The notes under the pieces were generated by a model that worked only from the letters and a program-made list of their open reading frames with translations, made no database searches and was not told the DNA's origin. Positions 8,148 to 17,549 of a stretch of DNA of 64,000 bases are shown here, piece by piece (the stretch's first letter is position 1; every line of letters begins with the position of its first letter). A program made the position numbers and the translations under genes. This stretch comes from Planctomycetaceae bacterium (GTDB lineage Bacteria > Planctomycetota > Phycisphaerae > Phycisphaerales > SM1A02), in NCBI GenBank assembly GCA_002684855.1, contig NYWD01000069.1, forward strand, positions 23,729-87,728, in the 5' to 3' direction.

Positions 8148-9683
8148 ATGACGTCCGCGGTCGCACGAAAAATCGAAGATCGAGGTCCCGGACCGACCGG
8201 CCGAATCGAATCGAGCCCGTGGCGACGCATGGGCCTGGCGTCCACCATCCTGCTCGGGCTCCTTCCGGGTTGCATGGTGGGGCCCGATCCGACGCCTCCG
8301 GCGGTCGTGGTCGCCGATGCCTGGCACGAGGACCTCGTGGAGGGACTGAGTCGCGCCGAGGTCGACCCCGGTGCCTGGTGGCGGGCGTTCGACGATCCCA
8401 TCCTCGTCGATCTGGTGGCGACCGCCGAACGAAACAACTTCGACCTCCGGACCGCCGCCAGTCGGATCCGGGAGGCCAGATCCCTCTACGGCATCGCGGC
8501 GGCCGACCTTTATCCCGAGATCAACGCGAACGGCGAAGCGGAGTTCCTCGACGGCAACCAGGCCAACAGTTCGGGCCTGCCGGTCTCGGACCAGAACTTC
8601 TACAGCCTCGACCTCGACTTCGGCTGGGAGATCGATCTCTGGGGCAAGGTCCGCCGCGGCATGCAGGCGGCGGAGTTCGATCTCCAGGCGCAGATCGAGG
8701 ACGCCCGCGACATCCTGGTCACCATTCGCGCCGAAGTCGCGCGAAGCTACATCGAGGCACGATCGCTCCAGGGCCAGGTCGAGGCGCTGCGGCGGATCGT
8801 CGCGGCCCAGGCCGAGACCGTGACACTGGCGAAGGCGCAGTTCCGCCAGGGCGTGGTGACCGAATTCTCGCTCCTCCAGGCCCAGGCCCAGTTGCAGGCG
8901 TTCGAGGCGAAGGTGCCGTCGCTCGAGTACGAGCTCGCGGCGGCGGTCAACCGGCTCTCCGTCCTGATCGCCGAGCCCGGAGGCCCGCTTCAGGATCGCC
9001 TCGCGTCGACCGCGGGGGAACTGGGCGTCCCCGATCCCCCGAAGGAGATCGCGGTCGGCATTCCCGCGGACGTCATCCGGCGCCGGCCCGACATCCGGGC
9101 CGCGGAGCGACAGGTCGGCGCCGCGGCCGCGAACATCGGGGTCGCGGAAGCGGCGCTGTACCCCTCGCTTCGTCTCAGCGGTCAGGGCGGATACAGCAGC
9201 ACGCAGTTCGATCGCCTCGTGAATCCCTCCAATCTCGGGGGACTGCTCGCGATCGAGGTGTCCTGGCCCATCTTCACGGCAGGCCGGCTCCGATCGGTCG
9301 TCGACGTGCGCAACGAGCAGGCCTACCAGGCGCTCATGTCCTACGAGGCGACGGTGGTCGGGGCGATCGCCGACGTCGAGACGGCGCTCGTCGCCTACGG
9401 CTCGAGTCTCCGGGAGCAGACGCGTCTCCGGCAGGTGGTCGACACCTACGATCGCGCCGCGACGCTCGCGACGTCCCGGCTGGAGCAGGGCGTCGACGAC
9501 CTTGAATCGCTGCTGGATCTCGAACGGGAGCTGCTCGCCGCGGTGCAGGACCTGGCCGTCGTCGACGGCCAGGTCGCGGCGAACGCGGTGGGCATCTACA
9601 AGGCCCTCGGTGGATCTTGGAAAATCGAGGAGAACACGATCGACGCGACCGCGACGGCCGTGATGATGGAGGACGGGCGATGA
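8148..9683 (+). CDS. Outer membrane factor lipoprotein of RND efflux (NodT/OprM family)
   Basis: 511 residues. A lipobox (LLPGC) follows a hydrophobic stretch near residues 28-42, as in OprM/NodT-type channels that are acylated and exported through the outer membrane. Two similar halves, each rich in long helices with the OEP pattern, are visible: the first around NFDLRTAASRIREARSLYG and the second around RRRPDIRAAERQVGAAAANIGVAEAALYPSL, which is the family signature. It is the first gene of a three-gene operon, and its stop overlaps the start of the adaptor gene (ATGA at 9680). An internal ATG at 8229 would give a shorter, more typical lipoprotein signal, but the promoter placement favours 8148. 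Substrates are unknown. Confidence 0.9.
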   Translation: MTSAVARKIEDRGPGPTGRIESSPWRRMGLASTILLGLLPGCMVGPDPTPPAVVVADAWHEDLVEGLSRAEVDPGAWWRAFDDPILVDLVATAERNNFDLRTAASRIREARSLYGIAAADLYPEINANGEAEFLDGNQANSSGLPVSDQNFYSLDLDFGWEIDLWGKVRRGMQAAEFDLQAQIEDARDILVTIRAEVARSYIEARSLQGQVEALRRIVAAQAETVTLAKAQFRQGVVTEFSLLQAQAQLQAFEAKVPSLEYELAAAVNRLSVLIAEPGGPLQDRLASTAGELGVPDPPKEIAVGIPADVIRRRPDIRAAERQVGAAAANIGVAEAALYPSLRLSGQGGYSSTQFDRLVNPSNLGGLLAIEVSWPIFTAGRLRSVVDVRNEQAYQALMSYEATVVGAIADVETALVAYGSSLREQTRLRQVVDTYDRAATLATSRLEQGVDDLESLLDLERELLAAVQDLAVVDGQVAANAVGIYKALGGSWKIEENTIDATATAVMMEDGR

Positions 9684-10957
9684 ACGAAGGACCGAACCGG
9701 CGGACCGGATGCGCGTTGGTGGCCCTCGTCCTGCTGGGCGCGGCCTCGTCCGTCGTCGGGTGCGAGCGGGCGGCGGCGAAGACGACGACCAAGGCGAAGA
9801 AGTTGCCGCTTCCGGTCACGGCGGTGGCGTCCGACAAGATGGACGTTCCCGACATCCGGCGATATCCGGGGAACACCGTGGCCGTCCGTCAGGCCACGCT
9901 GGAGGCCCGGATCACCGGTTTTCTCGAGGAACGTCGCTTCGAAGAGGGCACGTCGGTCTCCGCCGGCGACACGATGTTCGTGATCGAACCGCCACCGTAC
10001 GAGGCGCAGGTCCTCGAAGCCGAAGGCCAGCTGTCGGCCGCCAGAGCCACCCTCGACACGGCGCGGATCGAGTTCGCCCGCAACGAACCGCTGGTCGCGT
10101 CCGGCGCCATCTCGGCCCAGGCGTTCGATCAGTACCGCGCCAATCTCGAGACGGCCGCCGCCCAGGTCCAGGTGGCCCAGGCGAACCTCATCGAGGCGGA
10201 GATCGATCTCGGCTACACGGAGGTCGTGGCGCCCTTCGACGGGCGGATCGGCCGGCGTTTCGTCGACGTCGGCAACCTGGTCGGTCCCGGCATCAACGAG
10301 GACCTCGCGCTGTTGGTGGACCTCGACCCGATGCGGGTGGTCTTCCAGCCCGCGGGGACCGAGCTTCCGGACTTTCTCGTCGCCTGGCCCGCGACCGACG
10401 TCGCCGTCAAGGTCACGGTTCGCGGCACCACCACCTCCCGGGCCTACGAAGGTTCGCTCGACCTCGTGGACAACGAGGCCGCCACCGACAGTTCGACCTT
10501 CATCGCCCGTGCGAGTTTCCCGAACACCGACCTGCGACTGGTGCCCGGTCTGTTCGCCGACGTGGAGGTGGATCTGGGCACGCTGCCCGGGCGGGTGGTC
10601 GTCCCGGTCGAGGCGATCCAGACCGAGCCGCAGCAGGCCTTCGTCTGGACGGTGAAGGAGGACGAGCTGGTCCGCGCCAACGTGGCCCTGGGTCCCCAGT
10701 GGAAGGACCTCCGGGTCGTGACCGGTCTGGATCCGGGTGTCCCGGTGGTGGTCGAGGGGAATCCCTACATGCTGAAGTCCGATGTCACGGTCCGGGCCAA
10801 GACCGTGTCGATGGACGCGTGGCGGAAGGAGGTCGCCGACAAGAAGAAGGAGGCGGCCGATCCGTCGAAGGGTGGGAAGCACCCGGGCCAGAGTCACGTC
10901 GCCAAGCAGGCGATCCATCCCGAGGCCGCCAGCGGTCACGAGGGAACGTCGAAGTGA
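9680..10957 (+). CDS. RND efflux periplasmic adaptor (membrane fusion) lipoprotein
   Basis: 425 residues from the ATG at 9680, which overlaps the preceding stop by four bases. The signal ends in a lipobox (SSVVGCE), so the protein should be anchored to the inner membrane by a lipid. Adaptor domains appear in order: barrel-sandwich half (LEARITGFLEERRFEEGTSVSAGD), alpha hairpin (about residues 115-180, EGQLSAARATLDTARIEFARN), second half of the lipoyl fold (LGYTEVVAPFDGRIGRRFVDVGNLV), then beta-barrel and membrane-proximal domains. The last 50 residues are Lys/His rich and look unstructured. It joins the RND pump at 10992 to the outer membrane factor at 8148 to form an envelope-spanning exporter. 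Confidence 0.92.
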   Translation: MNEGPNRRTGCALVALVLLGAASSVVGCERAAAKTTTKAKKLPLPVTAVASDKMDVPDIRRYPGNTVAVRQATLEARITGFLEERRFEEGTSVSAGDTMFVIEPPPYEAQVLEAEGQLSAARATLDTARIEFARNEPLVASGAISAQAFDQYRANLETAAAQVQVAQANLIEAEIDLGYTEVVAPFDGRIGRRFVDVGNLVGPGINEDLALLVDLDPMRVVFQPAGTELPDFLVAWPATDVAVKVTVRGTTTSRAYEGSLDLVDNEAATDSSTFIARASFPNTDLRLVPGLFADVEVDLGTLPGRVVVPVEAIQTEPQQAFVWTVKEDELVRANVALGPQWKDLRVVTGLDPGVPVVVEGNPYMLKSDVTVRAKTVSMDAWRKEVADKKKEAADPSKGGKHPGQSHVAKQAIHPEAASGHEGTSK

Positions 10958-10991
10958 TCGTGCACCGATCCGCCCATTCCGGGAGCGCCGC

Positions 10992-13900
10992 GTGACCCGC
11001 TTCTTCATCGCCAGGCCGATCTTCGCCACCGCGATCGCGATCCTCATGGTCGTGGTCGGCATGGTCTCCATCTACACCCTGCCGGTCGCGTTGTTCCCGC
11101 CGATCGTGCCGCCGACGGTGCAGATCACCGCCGGCTACCCCGGCTCGAGCGCCGACGTGGTGGCGCGGGTGATCACCACGCCGTTGGAGCAGCAGATCAA
11201 CGGGGTCGAGGGCATGATCTACATGTCGAGCAACTCGACCTCGAACGGCGCGAGCGCGATCACCGTGACCTTCGAGGTCGGATACGACGTCGACATCGGC
11301 GCGGTGGACATCCAGAACAAGGTCCAGACCGCGTTGGGGCAGCTTCCGGAGGTCACCCAGCGGTCCGGGGTCGCGATCAACAAGGCCGAGACGGACATCA
11401 CCTGTCTGCTCACCCTCTACGACCCGACCGGGAACTACGACAGCGCGTTCCTCGGCAACTGGGCCCAGATCAACCTCGTCGACGCCCTGAACCGCCTGCC
11501 GGGTGCGGGACAGGTCACGAACTTCGGTTTCCTCGAGTATTCGATCCGGATATGGCTGGACCCCGACAAGATGTCGGCGACGGGCATCACGCCCAACCAG
11601 GTGGTGAGCGCGGTCCAGGCGCAGAACGTCGACGTCGCCGCGGGGCAGATCGGGGCTCCGCCCCTCCCCGACACCACCGCGTTCACCTACCAGTTGACCA
11701 CCCTGGGCCAGCTCCGCGAGGCCGAGGACTTCGGGGAGATCGTGGTCGCGGTGCGCGACGGGGGCGTGGTCCAGATCAAGGACATCGGTCGCGTCGAGCT
11801 CGGCGCGCAATCCTACGCGTCATCCACCCGCTACCAGAACCAGCCCACGGCGCTGCTCGGCATCTTCCAGCGATCGGGCGCCAACGCGATCCAGCTCAGC
11901 AACCAGATCCAGGGCCTGATCGAGGATCTCAAGGCGAAGGGCCGCTTCCCCGACGGCGTCGAGGCGCTGATCACCTACGACAGCACCGACTTCGTCAAGG
12001 ACAGCATGAAGGAACTGGTGATCACGCTGCTCGAGGCCATCGGGCTGGTGGTGATCGTGGTGTTCGTGTTCCTGCAGAGCTGGCGGACGACCATCATCCC
12101 GATCATCGCGATCCCCGTGTCGCTGGTCGCGACCTTCGCCATCCTCGCGGCGTTCGGATTCTCGATCAACACCCTGACCCTCCTCGGCCTGGTGCTCGCG
12201 GTGGGACTGGTGGTGGATGATGCGATCGTCGTCGTCGAGAACGTGGAGCGGCAGCTGGAGTCCGGACTCGCCAGGCGTCCCGCCGCGATCGCCGCCATGC
12301 GCGAAGTCACGCCGCCGATCGTCGCGACGACCGCGGTGCTGATGGCGGTCTTCGTGCCCACGGCGTTCATGCCGGGCATCGCGGGGCAGCTCTACAACCA
12401 GTTCGCGCTGACCATCGCCTTCTCGGTCGCCATCTCGGCGTTCAACTCCCTGAGCCTGAGTCCGGCCCTCTCCGGCGTGCTGCTCCGGCACACGTCGCGG
12501 GAGGATCGCATCAAGCCCTTCCGGATGTTCAACGAGGGCTTCGACCGGGTGTCGAGCGGCTTCAGTCGGTTCGTCGGGATGCTGGGACGCCGTCTCTGGT
12601 GGGCGGTGCTGATCGCGTTCGCGGCGCTCGTGCTCCTGACCTTCAACCGGTTCAAGGAGACGCCCACCGGCTTCGTTCCGCAGGAGGACCAGGGATGGTT
12701 CTTCGTGTTCATCGCCATGCCGAGCGGTTCCTCTCTGGAACGGACCGAGGCCGCCTGCGCCCAGGCGGGGGAGATCCTGATGGAGATGCCGGGCGTGCGC
12801 TACGTCAACACCGTCGCGGGCTACAACTTCCTCGACGCGTACGCGGACTCCGCCACGGGCGTGGTCTTCGCGATCCTCGATCCCTTCGCGGAACGCACCG
12901 TCGCCGACCAGCAGGTGCCCGGCGTGATCGAGGCGGCGAAACGAGAACTGTTCGCGATCGAAGGGGCCACGTGCATCCCGATCAATCCGCCCCCGATCCC
13001 CGGACTCGGTTCGACCGGTGGATTCCAGTTCGAGATCCTGGACCAGTTGAACCGCGGTTCCGATGCGCTGCTGGCGGCGACCCTCGAGTTCATCGAGAAG
13101 GCGGAGGCGCGACCCGAGATCGGCAACCTGCTCTGCGACTTCAAGACCGACGTCCCGCAGGTCGATCTGGAGATCGACCGGGTCGAGGCGACCCGGCTCG
13201 GCCTCTCGATGGCGGACGTCTTCCAGACGCTCCAGGTCCATCTCGGCGGTTTCTACGTCAACAACTGGAACAAGTACAACCAGGTCTACCAGGTGAACCT
13301 CCAGGCGGAGGGCGCCGATCGCATGTCCTTCGAGGACATCCTCGCTCTTCGCGTGCAGAACGAAGAGGGCGACCAGGTGCCGCTCTCGCAGTTCGTGACC
13401 CTGAAGCAGGACGCCGGGCCGATGAACATCGCCCACTACAACCTCTACGAGTCGGCGCAGGTCATCGGCGGCCCGGCCAAGGGCAGGTCCGGTGGCGAGG
13501 CGGTGAAGGCGATGATGGAGACCGCGGAGGCCGAACTCGCGCCGGAGGGCTGGGGATTCGAGTGGACGGGGACCGTCTACCAGCAGTTGAAGGTCGGCAA
13601 CATCGCGCCGATCATCTTCGGGCTCTCGCTCATCACGATCTTCCTGGTGCTCGCGGCGCTCTACGAGAGCTGGGCGATGCCGTTCGTGATCCTGCTCTCC
13701 GTCCCGCTCGCGGTGCTCGGGGCCCTCATCGCCCTCGACATCCGGATGCTCCCGCTCGACGTCTACGGCCAGATCGGACTGCTGATGCTGGTGGGTCTCG
13801 CGGCCAAGAACGCGATCCTGATCGTCGAATTCGCCAAATCGCTCCGCGAGGAGGGATCCGGGATCATCGAGGCCGCGATGGAGGCGGTCCGTCTCCGACT

Positions 13901-14153
13901 CCGGCCGATCCTGATGACCGCGTTCGCCTTCATCCTCGGCGTGCTTCCGCTGGTGTTCGCGACCGGACCCGGCGCGAACGCCCGGCACTCGATCGGCACG
14001 ACGGTGCTGGGCGGGATGATCGCATCGACCTTCCTGAGCCTGCTCATCGTGCCGGTGATCTACATCGTCGTGGAGTTCGCACGCGAACGGATCTTCGGCA
14101 TCCGGAGCGACGATCCGGCACCGGGCGAGGCCTCGTCCGGGACGTCCGCCTGA
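10992..14153 (+). CDS. HAE1-family RND efflux pump (AcrB-like)
   Basis: 1053 residues, the standard size for a hydrophobe/amphiphile RND transporter. The start is the GTG at 10992 (VTRFFIARPIFA), with GGGAG six bases before it. The frame is open further upstream but that part overlaps the adaptor gene. Proton-relay residues are in place: Asp409-Asp410 in GLVVDDAIVVVEN (AcrB 407/408) and Lys939 in GLAAKNAIL (AcrB 940). Two repeats of six membrane helices flank large periplasmic porter/docking domains. It is driven by the proton gradient and takes substrates from the periplasm or outer leaflet. It is third in the operon with the channel and adaptor; no local regulator gene is seen, and no terminator is evident after it. 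Confidence 0.95.
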   Translation: MTRFFIARPIFATAIAILMVVVGMVSIYTLPVALFPPIVPPTVQITAGYPGSSADVVARVITTPLEQQINGVEGMIYMSSNSTSNGASAITVTFEVGYDVDIGAVDIQNKVQTALGQLPEVTQRSGVAINKAETDITCLLTLYDPTGNYDSAFLGNWAQINLVDALNRLPGAGQVTNFGFLEYSIRIWLDPDKMSATGITPNQVVSAVQAQNVDVAAGQIGAPPLPDTTAFTYQLTTLGQLREAEDFGEIVVAVRDGGVVQIKDIGRVELGAQSYASSTRYQNQPTALLGIFQRSGANAIQLSNQIQGLIEDLKAKGRFPDGVEALITYDSTDFVKDSMKELVITLLEAIGLVVIVVFVFLQSWRTTIIPIIAIPVSLVATFAILAAFGFSINTLTLLGLVLAVGLVVDDAIVVVENVERQLESGLARRPAAIAAMREVTPPIVATTAVLMAVFVPTAFMPGIAGQLYNQFALTIAFSVAISAFNSLSLSPALSGVLLRHTSREDRIKPFRMFNEGFDRVSSGFSRFVGMLGRRLWWAVLIAFAALVLLTFNRFKETPTGFVPQEDQGWFFVFIAMPSGSSLERTEAACAQAGEILMEMPGVRYVNTVAGYNFLDAYADSATGVVFAILDPFAERTVADQQVPGVIEAAKRELFAIEGATCIPINPPPIPGLGSTGGFQFEILDQLNRGSDALLAATLEFIEKAEARPEIGNLLCDFKTDVPQVDLEIDRVEATRLGLSMADVFQTLQVHLGGFYVNNWNKYNQVYQVNLQAEGADRMSFEDILALRVQNEEGDQVPLSQFVTLKQDAGPMNIAHYNLYESAQVIGGPAKGRSGGEAVKAMMETAEAELAPEGWGFEWTGTVYQQLKVGNIAPIIFGLSLITIFLVLAALYESWAMPFVILLSVPLAVLGALIALDIRMLPLDVYGQIGLLMLVGLAAKNAILIVEFAKSLREEGSGIIEAAMEAVRLRLRPILMTAFAFILGVLPLVFATGPGANARHSIGTTVLGGMIASTFLSLLIVPVIYIVVEFARERIFGIRSDDPAPGEASSGTSA

Positions 14154-14197
14154 TCGATCCCGGGCGGTGCGGTCCGGCTCGGCCCGCGAAGAGGGGC

Positions 14198-14225
14198 TTG
14201 CGAAGCGCTCCGTTTCCGATACCGT
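14198..14225 (+). promoter_or_regulatory. Promoter TTGCGA-N16-TACCGT, 6 bases before ATG
   Basis: This is the clearest two-box example of the leaderless-type promoters here. A -35-like TTGCGA (14198-14203) lies 16 bases before TACCGT (14220-14225), which is followed by six bases and the ATG at 14232. The overlapping CGAGG could also serve as a weak ribosome binding site if the transcript starts earlier. Confidence 0.55.
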
Positions 14226-14231
14226 CGAGGC

Positions 14232-15731
14232 ATGAAGAACCCATCCGTACCCAGTCGTCGCGACTTCATCGCCGTCTCCGCGGTGGGAGCCGCGGGAGCC
14301 TTCATCCGCGGGAATCCCGCTTCGGCGGGACAGGACGAGGATGCCGCGAACGCGGATCCACCGAAGGCGGACGACGAGATCCGGGTCGCCGTGATCGGGC
14401 TTCGGGGCCGTGGCTGGAACCATGCGATGGGCTTCGCCCGGCTTCCCGGGGTCCGCGTGGTCGCGCTCTGCGACGTCGACTCCGAGGTCCTCGGGCGGCG
14501 CGTGGCGGAGTGTGCGGCGGGTGGCGAGAACCGGCCCGGTTTCAAGGTGGACGCGACGGGCGACGCCCGCACGCTGCTCGATCGGGACGACGTGGACGTG
14601 ATCGCGATCGCGACGCCGAACCACACCCATTCGATGCTCGCGTGCTGGGCGCTCGACGCGGGCAAGCACGTCTACTGCGAGAAGCCGGTCTCCCACGTGG
14701 TCGAGGAGGGACGGCGGATCGTCGACGCGGCGAACCGCACCGGACTGGTCTGCGCCAGCGGGACCCAGGGACGTTCCGCGACCAGCGTCCGGGACGCGAT
14801 GGCGTTCGTCCACGCCGGCGGACTGGGAAAGGTCCACTGCTCGCGAGGCCTCTGCTACAAGCCGAGGCGGTCCATCGGCGCGGACACCCGCCCGCGATTC
14901 GCCCCCGCGGCCGTCGACTACGACCGCTGGCTCGGTCCGGTCGCCTACCGGGCGCTGCGACGACCACGACTCCACTACGACTGGCACTGGGATCTCCACA
15001 CCGGTAACGGCGATCTCGGGAACCAGGGGATCCACCAGATGGACATCGCCCGCTGGGCGCTCGAGGCCGACGCCATGCCGGCACGCGTCGATTCCGTCGG
15101 CGGTCGGCTCGGCTACGTCGACGCGGGCGACTCGCCGAACACCCAGGTCGCGGTGTTCGACTGTGGCGGAACGCCGCTGGTCTTCGAGGTCCGCGGCCTG
15201 CCGAAGGACAAGGCGTCCCAATCGGGAAGGTGGGAGATGGATCGCTACGAAGGGCAGTCGATCGGAAACGTGATCCACGGCGAGAACGGCATGGTCCGGG
15301 TGTCGAACTCCTACAACTGGGCGGACTTCGTCGATCTCGACGGCGTGAAGCAGCGGGAATGGAAGGGGGGCGGGGATCACTTCGCCAACTTCATCGAGGC
15401 GGTGCGGGCCGACGACCCGACGATCCTCAACGCGCCGATCGAGGACGGGCATCTCTCCTCCGCGTTCTGCCACCTCGGAATCCTCTCCCATGTCCTGGGT
15501 GAAGCGGCCGCGCCGGCGACCGTCGACGCCGCGTGGAGCGGTGACGCGATCGCGCTCGACGGCTGGCGCCGCATGAAGGCGCACCTCGACGCGAACCAGG
15601 TCGATCTCGCGGCGACCCCGGTCACGCTGGGGCGGACGCTCCGGGTCACGCCGTCGGGCGACGCGGTGGTGGGCGATTCCGAAGCCACCGCGATGCTCGT
15701 TCGGAACGCCCGCGCACCCTATGCCTTCTGA
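14232..15731 (+). CDS. Tat-exported Gfo/Idh/MocA family oxidoreductase
   Basis: 499 residues. The N-terminus carries a twin-arginine signal (SRRDFIAVSAVGAAGAF), so the folded cofactor-loaded enzyme should be exported. A Rossmann fold follows (VAVIGLRGRGWNHAMGFA, then VVALCDVD), then the family signature HVYCEKPVSH. The C-terminal domain includes YDWHWDLHTGNGDLGNQGIHQMDIARWAL, typical of the bacterial Gfo/Idh/MocA group that acts on sugars, inositols and related polyols with NAD(P). The next gene overlaps or follows within a few bases and encodes a TIM-barrel/DUF6807 protein, a pairing usual in planctomycete carbohydrate clusters. Substrate not determinable from sequence. Confidence 0.9.
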   Translation: MKNPSVPSRRDFIAVSAVGAAGAFIRGNPASAGQDEDAANADPPKADDEIRVAVIGLRGRGWNHAMGFARLPGVRVVALCDVDSEVLGRRVAECAAGGENRPGFKVDATGDARTLLDRDDVDVIAIATPNHTHSMLACWALDAGKHVYCEKPVSHVVEEGRRIVDAANRTGLVCASGTQGRSATSVRDAMAFVHAGGLGKVHCSRGLCYKPRRSIGADTRPRFAPAAVDYDRWLGPVAYRALRRPRLHYDWHWDLHTGNGDLGNQGIHQMDIARWALEADAMPARVDSVGGRLGYVDAGDSPNTQVAVFDCGGTPLVFEVRGLPKDKASQSGRWEMDRYEGQSIGNVIHGENGMVRVSNSYNWADFVDLDGVKQREWKGGGDHFANFIEAVRADDPTILNAPIEDGHLSSAFCHLGILSHVLGEAAAPATVDAAWSGDAIALDGWRRMKAHLDANQVDLAATPVTLGRTLRVTPSGDAVVGDSEATAMLVRNARAPYAF

Positions 15732-15753
15732 ATCCGGTCCCGGAGCCGATGCC

Positions 15754-17511
15754 ATGGCGGACAACACCGACTCCTCGCGACGGCACTTCCTGGCGGGCAC
15801 GGCCGCATCCCTGGTCGCGGTTCCCGCCGCGTTCGCCGCCGCGATGCGATCGCACCCCGCCGTCGCGGGACATGGGCGGTCGGATCTTCGATTCGGCATG
15901 GTCACGTATCTCTGGGGTCGTGACCTCCCGCTCCCCGCGCTGATCGGCGCGTGCGAGGACGCCGGTCTCGACGGCGTGGAGCTTCGAACGACGCACGCCC
16001 ACGCGGTGGAGCGGGGGCTCGACGCCGCGGCGCGACGGACGGTCCGCGATCGCTTCGGCGCGTCGCCGGTGGAGATCGTCGGGATCGGCAGCGACGAACG
16101 CTTCGATTCCCCCGATCCGGACCGGCTCGCCGCCGCGAAACGGGCGACCCTCGACTTTCTCGAACTCTCGGCGGCCGTCGGCGGCGGTGGCGTCAAGGTC
16201 AAGCCGGATTCGTTCCACCGAGGCGTGGACCCCGACCGCACCATCGAGCAGATCGGCCGGAGCCTCGGTGAGCTGGGGCCCGCCGCCTCGGATCTCGGGC
16301 AGGAGCTTCGGCTCGAGGTCCACGGCCAGTGCGCCGATCCGGCGATCATCGAGCGGATCATCGAGATCGCGGATCATCCCGCGGTCCGGGTCTGCTGGAA
16401 CTCGAATCCGCGTGATCTGCGCGGGCGCGGTTTCTCGCGTCACTACGACATGCTTCGTCCGCACTTCGGCGGGACGGTGCACGTCCGCGAGCTGGGCGAC
16501 GGGCGATATCCCTCCGCCGACCTGATCCGGAGACTCGTGGACGACGGATATCCGGGGATGGTGCTGCTGGAGGCGCACACGCCGCGACCACGACATCTGG
16601 TCAGCGCGCTCGGGAACCAGCAGGCGATGGCGGCGGCGATGGCGGCGGATCGGCGACACCGGTCCGAGGAGCCCGTCGGGGGGATCCGGATCGCCCCGCG
16701 GCGTCGCGCACCGAACATGCTCGACGTCCGGGCCGGGGACGAACTGGTGGCGACGGTCCGGCTCGGTTCCGCGGAGCGGACGCCGACGGTGTTCCCGTTG
16801 AATGCGCCGGGGGAACGCCTGGCGATCCGTGGATTCCCCTTCGCGCGGAATGCGGGGGATTCGACCGACCATCCGCACCATCGCGGACTCTGGTTCGCCC
16901 ACGGCGACGTCGACGGTCACGACTTCTGGCACGATCCGAAGTGCCGGGCGAAGGTGCGTGAGCACGTCATCGAGGACGATGCCATCCGATTCGTCGCGGA
17001 CTGGAGGCGGGACGGGCGTGCGATCGCGACCGAGACCCGGCGGATGCGCTTCTTCGCGACGCCGCGGCGCCATCGGATCGAGATCGAGCTGGAGCTGGCG
17101 CCGGTCGCGGAGTCGATGACGCTCGGTGACACGAAGGAAGGGACCTTCGGGCTCCGGCTCGCCCCGACCCTTCGCGTCGACGGCCCGGTGGCCCTCGGTC
17201 GGCTGGAGAACGCCGAGGGCCTGCTCGACGGCGAATGCTGGGGTCGCCGATCGGAATGGGTCATGGCGGAGGGCCCGATCGACGGCCGGCTGGTCCGGGT
17301 CCGGATCGACGATCTCGATCGCAATCCCCGGCATCCGACCTGGTGGCACGCCCGGAAGTACGGACTGCTGGCCGCCAATCCCTTCGGGCGACGGGCGTTC
17401 GAGGGTGGCGGGGAATCCGGCGCGATGACCGTCACCCGCGATGCGCCGCTGCGACTGGCCTACGCGGTGACGCTCGAGACCGGCGGGGCGTCGACCGCCG
17501 CGTCCGGCTGA
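15754..17511 (+). CDS. Tat-exported fusion: sugar epimerase/isomerase TIM barrel plus DUF6807
   Basis: 585 residues from the ATG at 15754. An in-frame ATG at 15721 would overlap the previous gene by 11 bases and add 11 residues before the Tat signal SSRRHFLAGTAASLVA. Residues about 40-310 form an AP-endonuclease-type TIM barrel as in xylose isomerase-like sugar epimerases (FGMVTYLWGRDLPLPALI, then GVKVKPDSFHRGVDP, EVHGQCADP, GTVHVREL). Residues about 330-580 are a DUF6807/PmoA-like domain with its hallmark pieces DHPHHRGLWFAHGDVDG, LGDTKEGTFGLRLA and HPTWWHARKYGLLAANPFG. These two domains are usually on separate proteins. With the upstream oxidoreductase it suggests extracytoplasmic processing of an unusual sugar. 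Confidence 0.82.
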   Translation: MADNTDSSRRHFLAGTAASLVAVPAAFAAAMRSHPAVAGHGRSDLRFGMVTYLWGRDLPLPALIGACEDAGLDGVELRTTHAHAVERGLDAAARRTVRDRFGASPVEIVGIGSDERFDSPDPDRLAAAKRATLDFLELSAAVGGGGVKVKPDSFHRGVDPDRTIEQIGRSLGELGPAASDLGQELRLEVHGQCADPAIIERIIEIADHPAVRVCWNSNPRDLRGRGFSRHYDMLRPHFGGTVHVRELGDGRYPSADLIRRLVDDGYPGMVLLEAHTPRPRHLVSALGNQQAMAAAMAADRRHRSEEPVGGIRIAPRRRAPNMLDVRAGDELVATVRLGSAERTPTVFPLNAPGERLAIRGFPFARNAGDSTDHPHHRGLWFAHGDVDGHDFWHDPKCRAKVREHVIEDDAIRFVADWRRDGRAIATETRRMRFFATPRRHRIEIELELAPVAESMTLGDTKEGTFGLRLAPTLRVDGPVALGRLENAEGLLDGECWGRRSEWVMAEGPIDGRLVRVRIDDLDRNPRHPTWWHARKYGLLAANPFGRRAFEGGGESGAMTVTRDAPLRLAYAVTLETGGASTAASG

Positions 17512-17537
17512 CCGGCGACCGGCGAGGCCGGTCCGCG

Positions 17538-17543
17538 TAGCAT
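17538..17543 (+). promoter_or_regulatory. Leaderless-type -10 box TAGCAT, 6 bases before ATG
   Basis: TAGCAT followed by GTCCGG and the ATG at 17550, in a 38-base space after the DUF6807 fusion. No convincing -35 box. Confidence 0.45.
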
Positions 17544-17549
17544 GTCCGG

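Noticed and set aside
11820-16361. About 1,500-codon minus-strand frame across the RND pump, oxidoreductase and fusion genes
   Set aside because: It crosses gene boundaries and contains low-complexity Arg/Asp/His text only.
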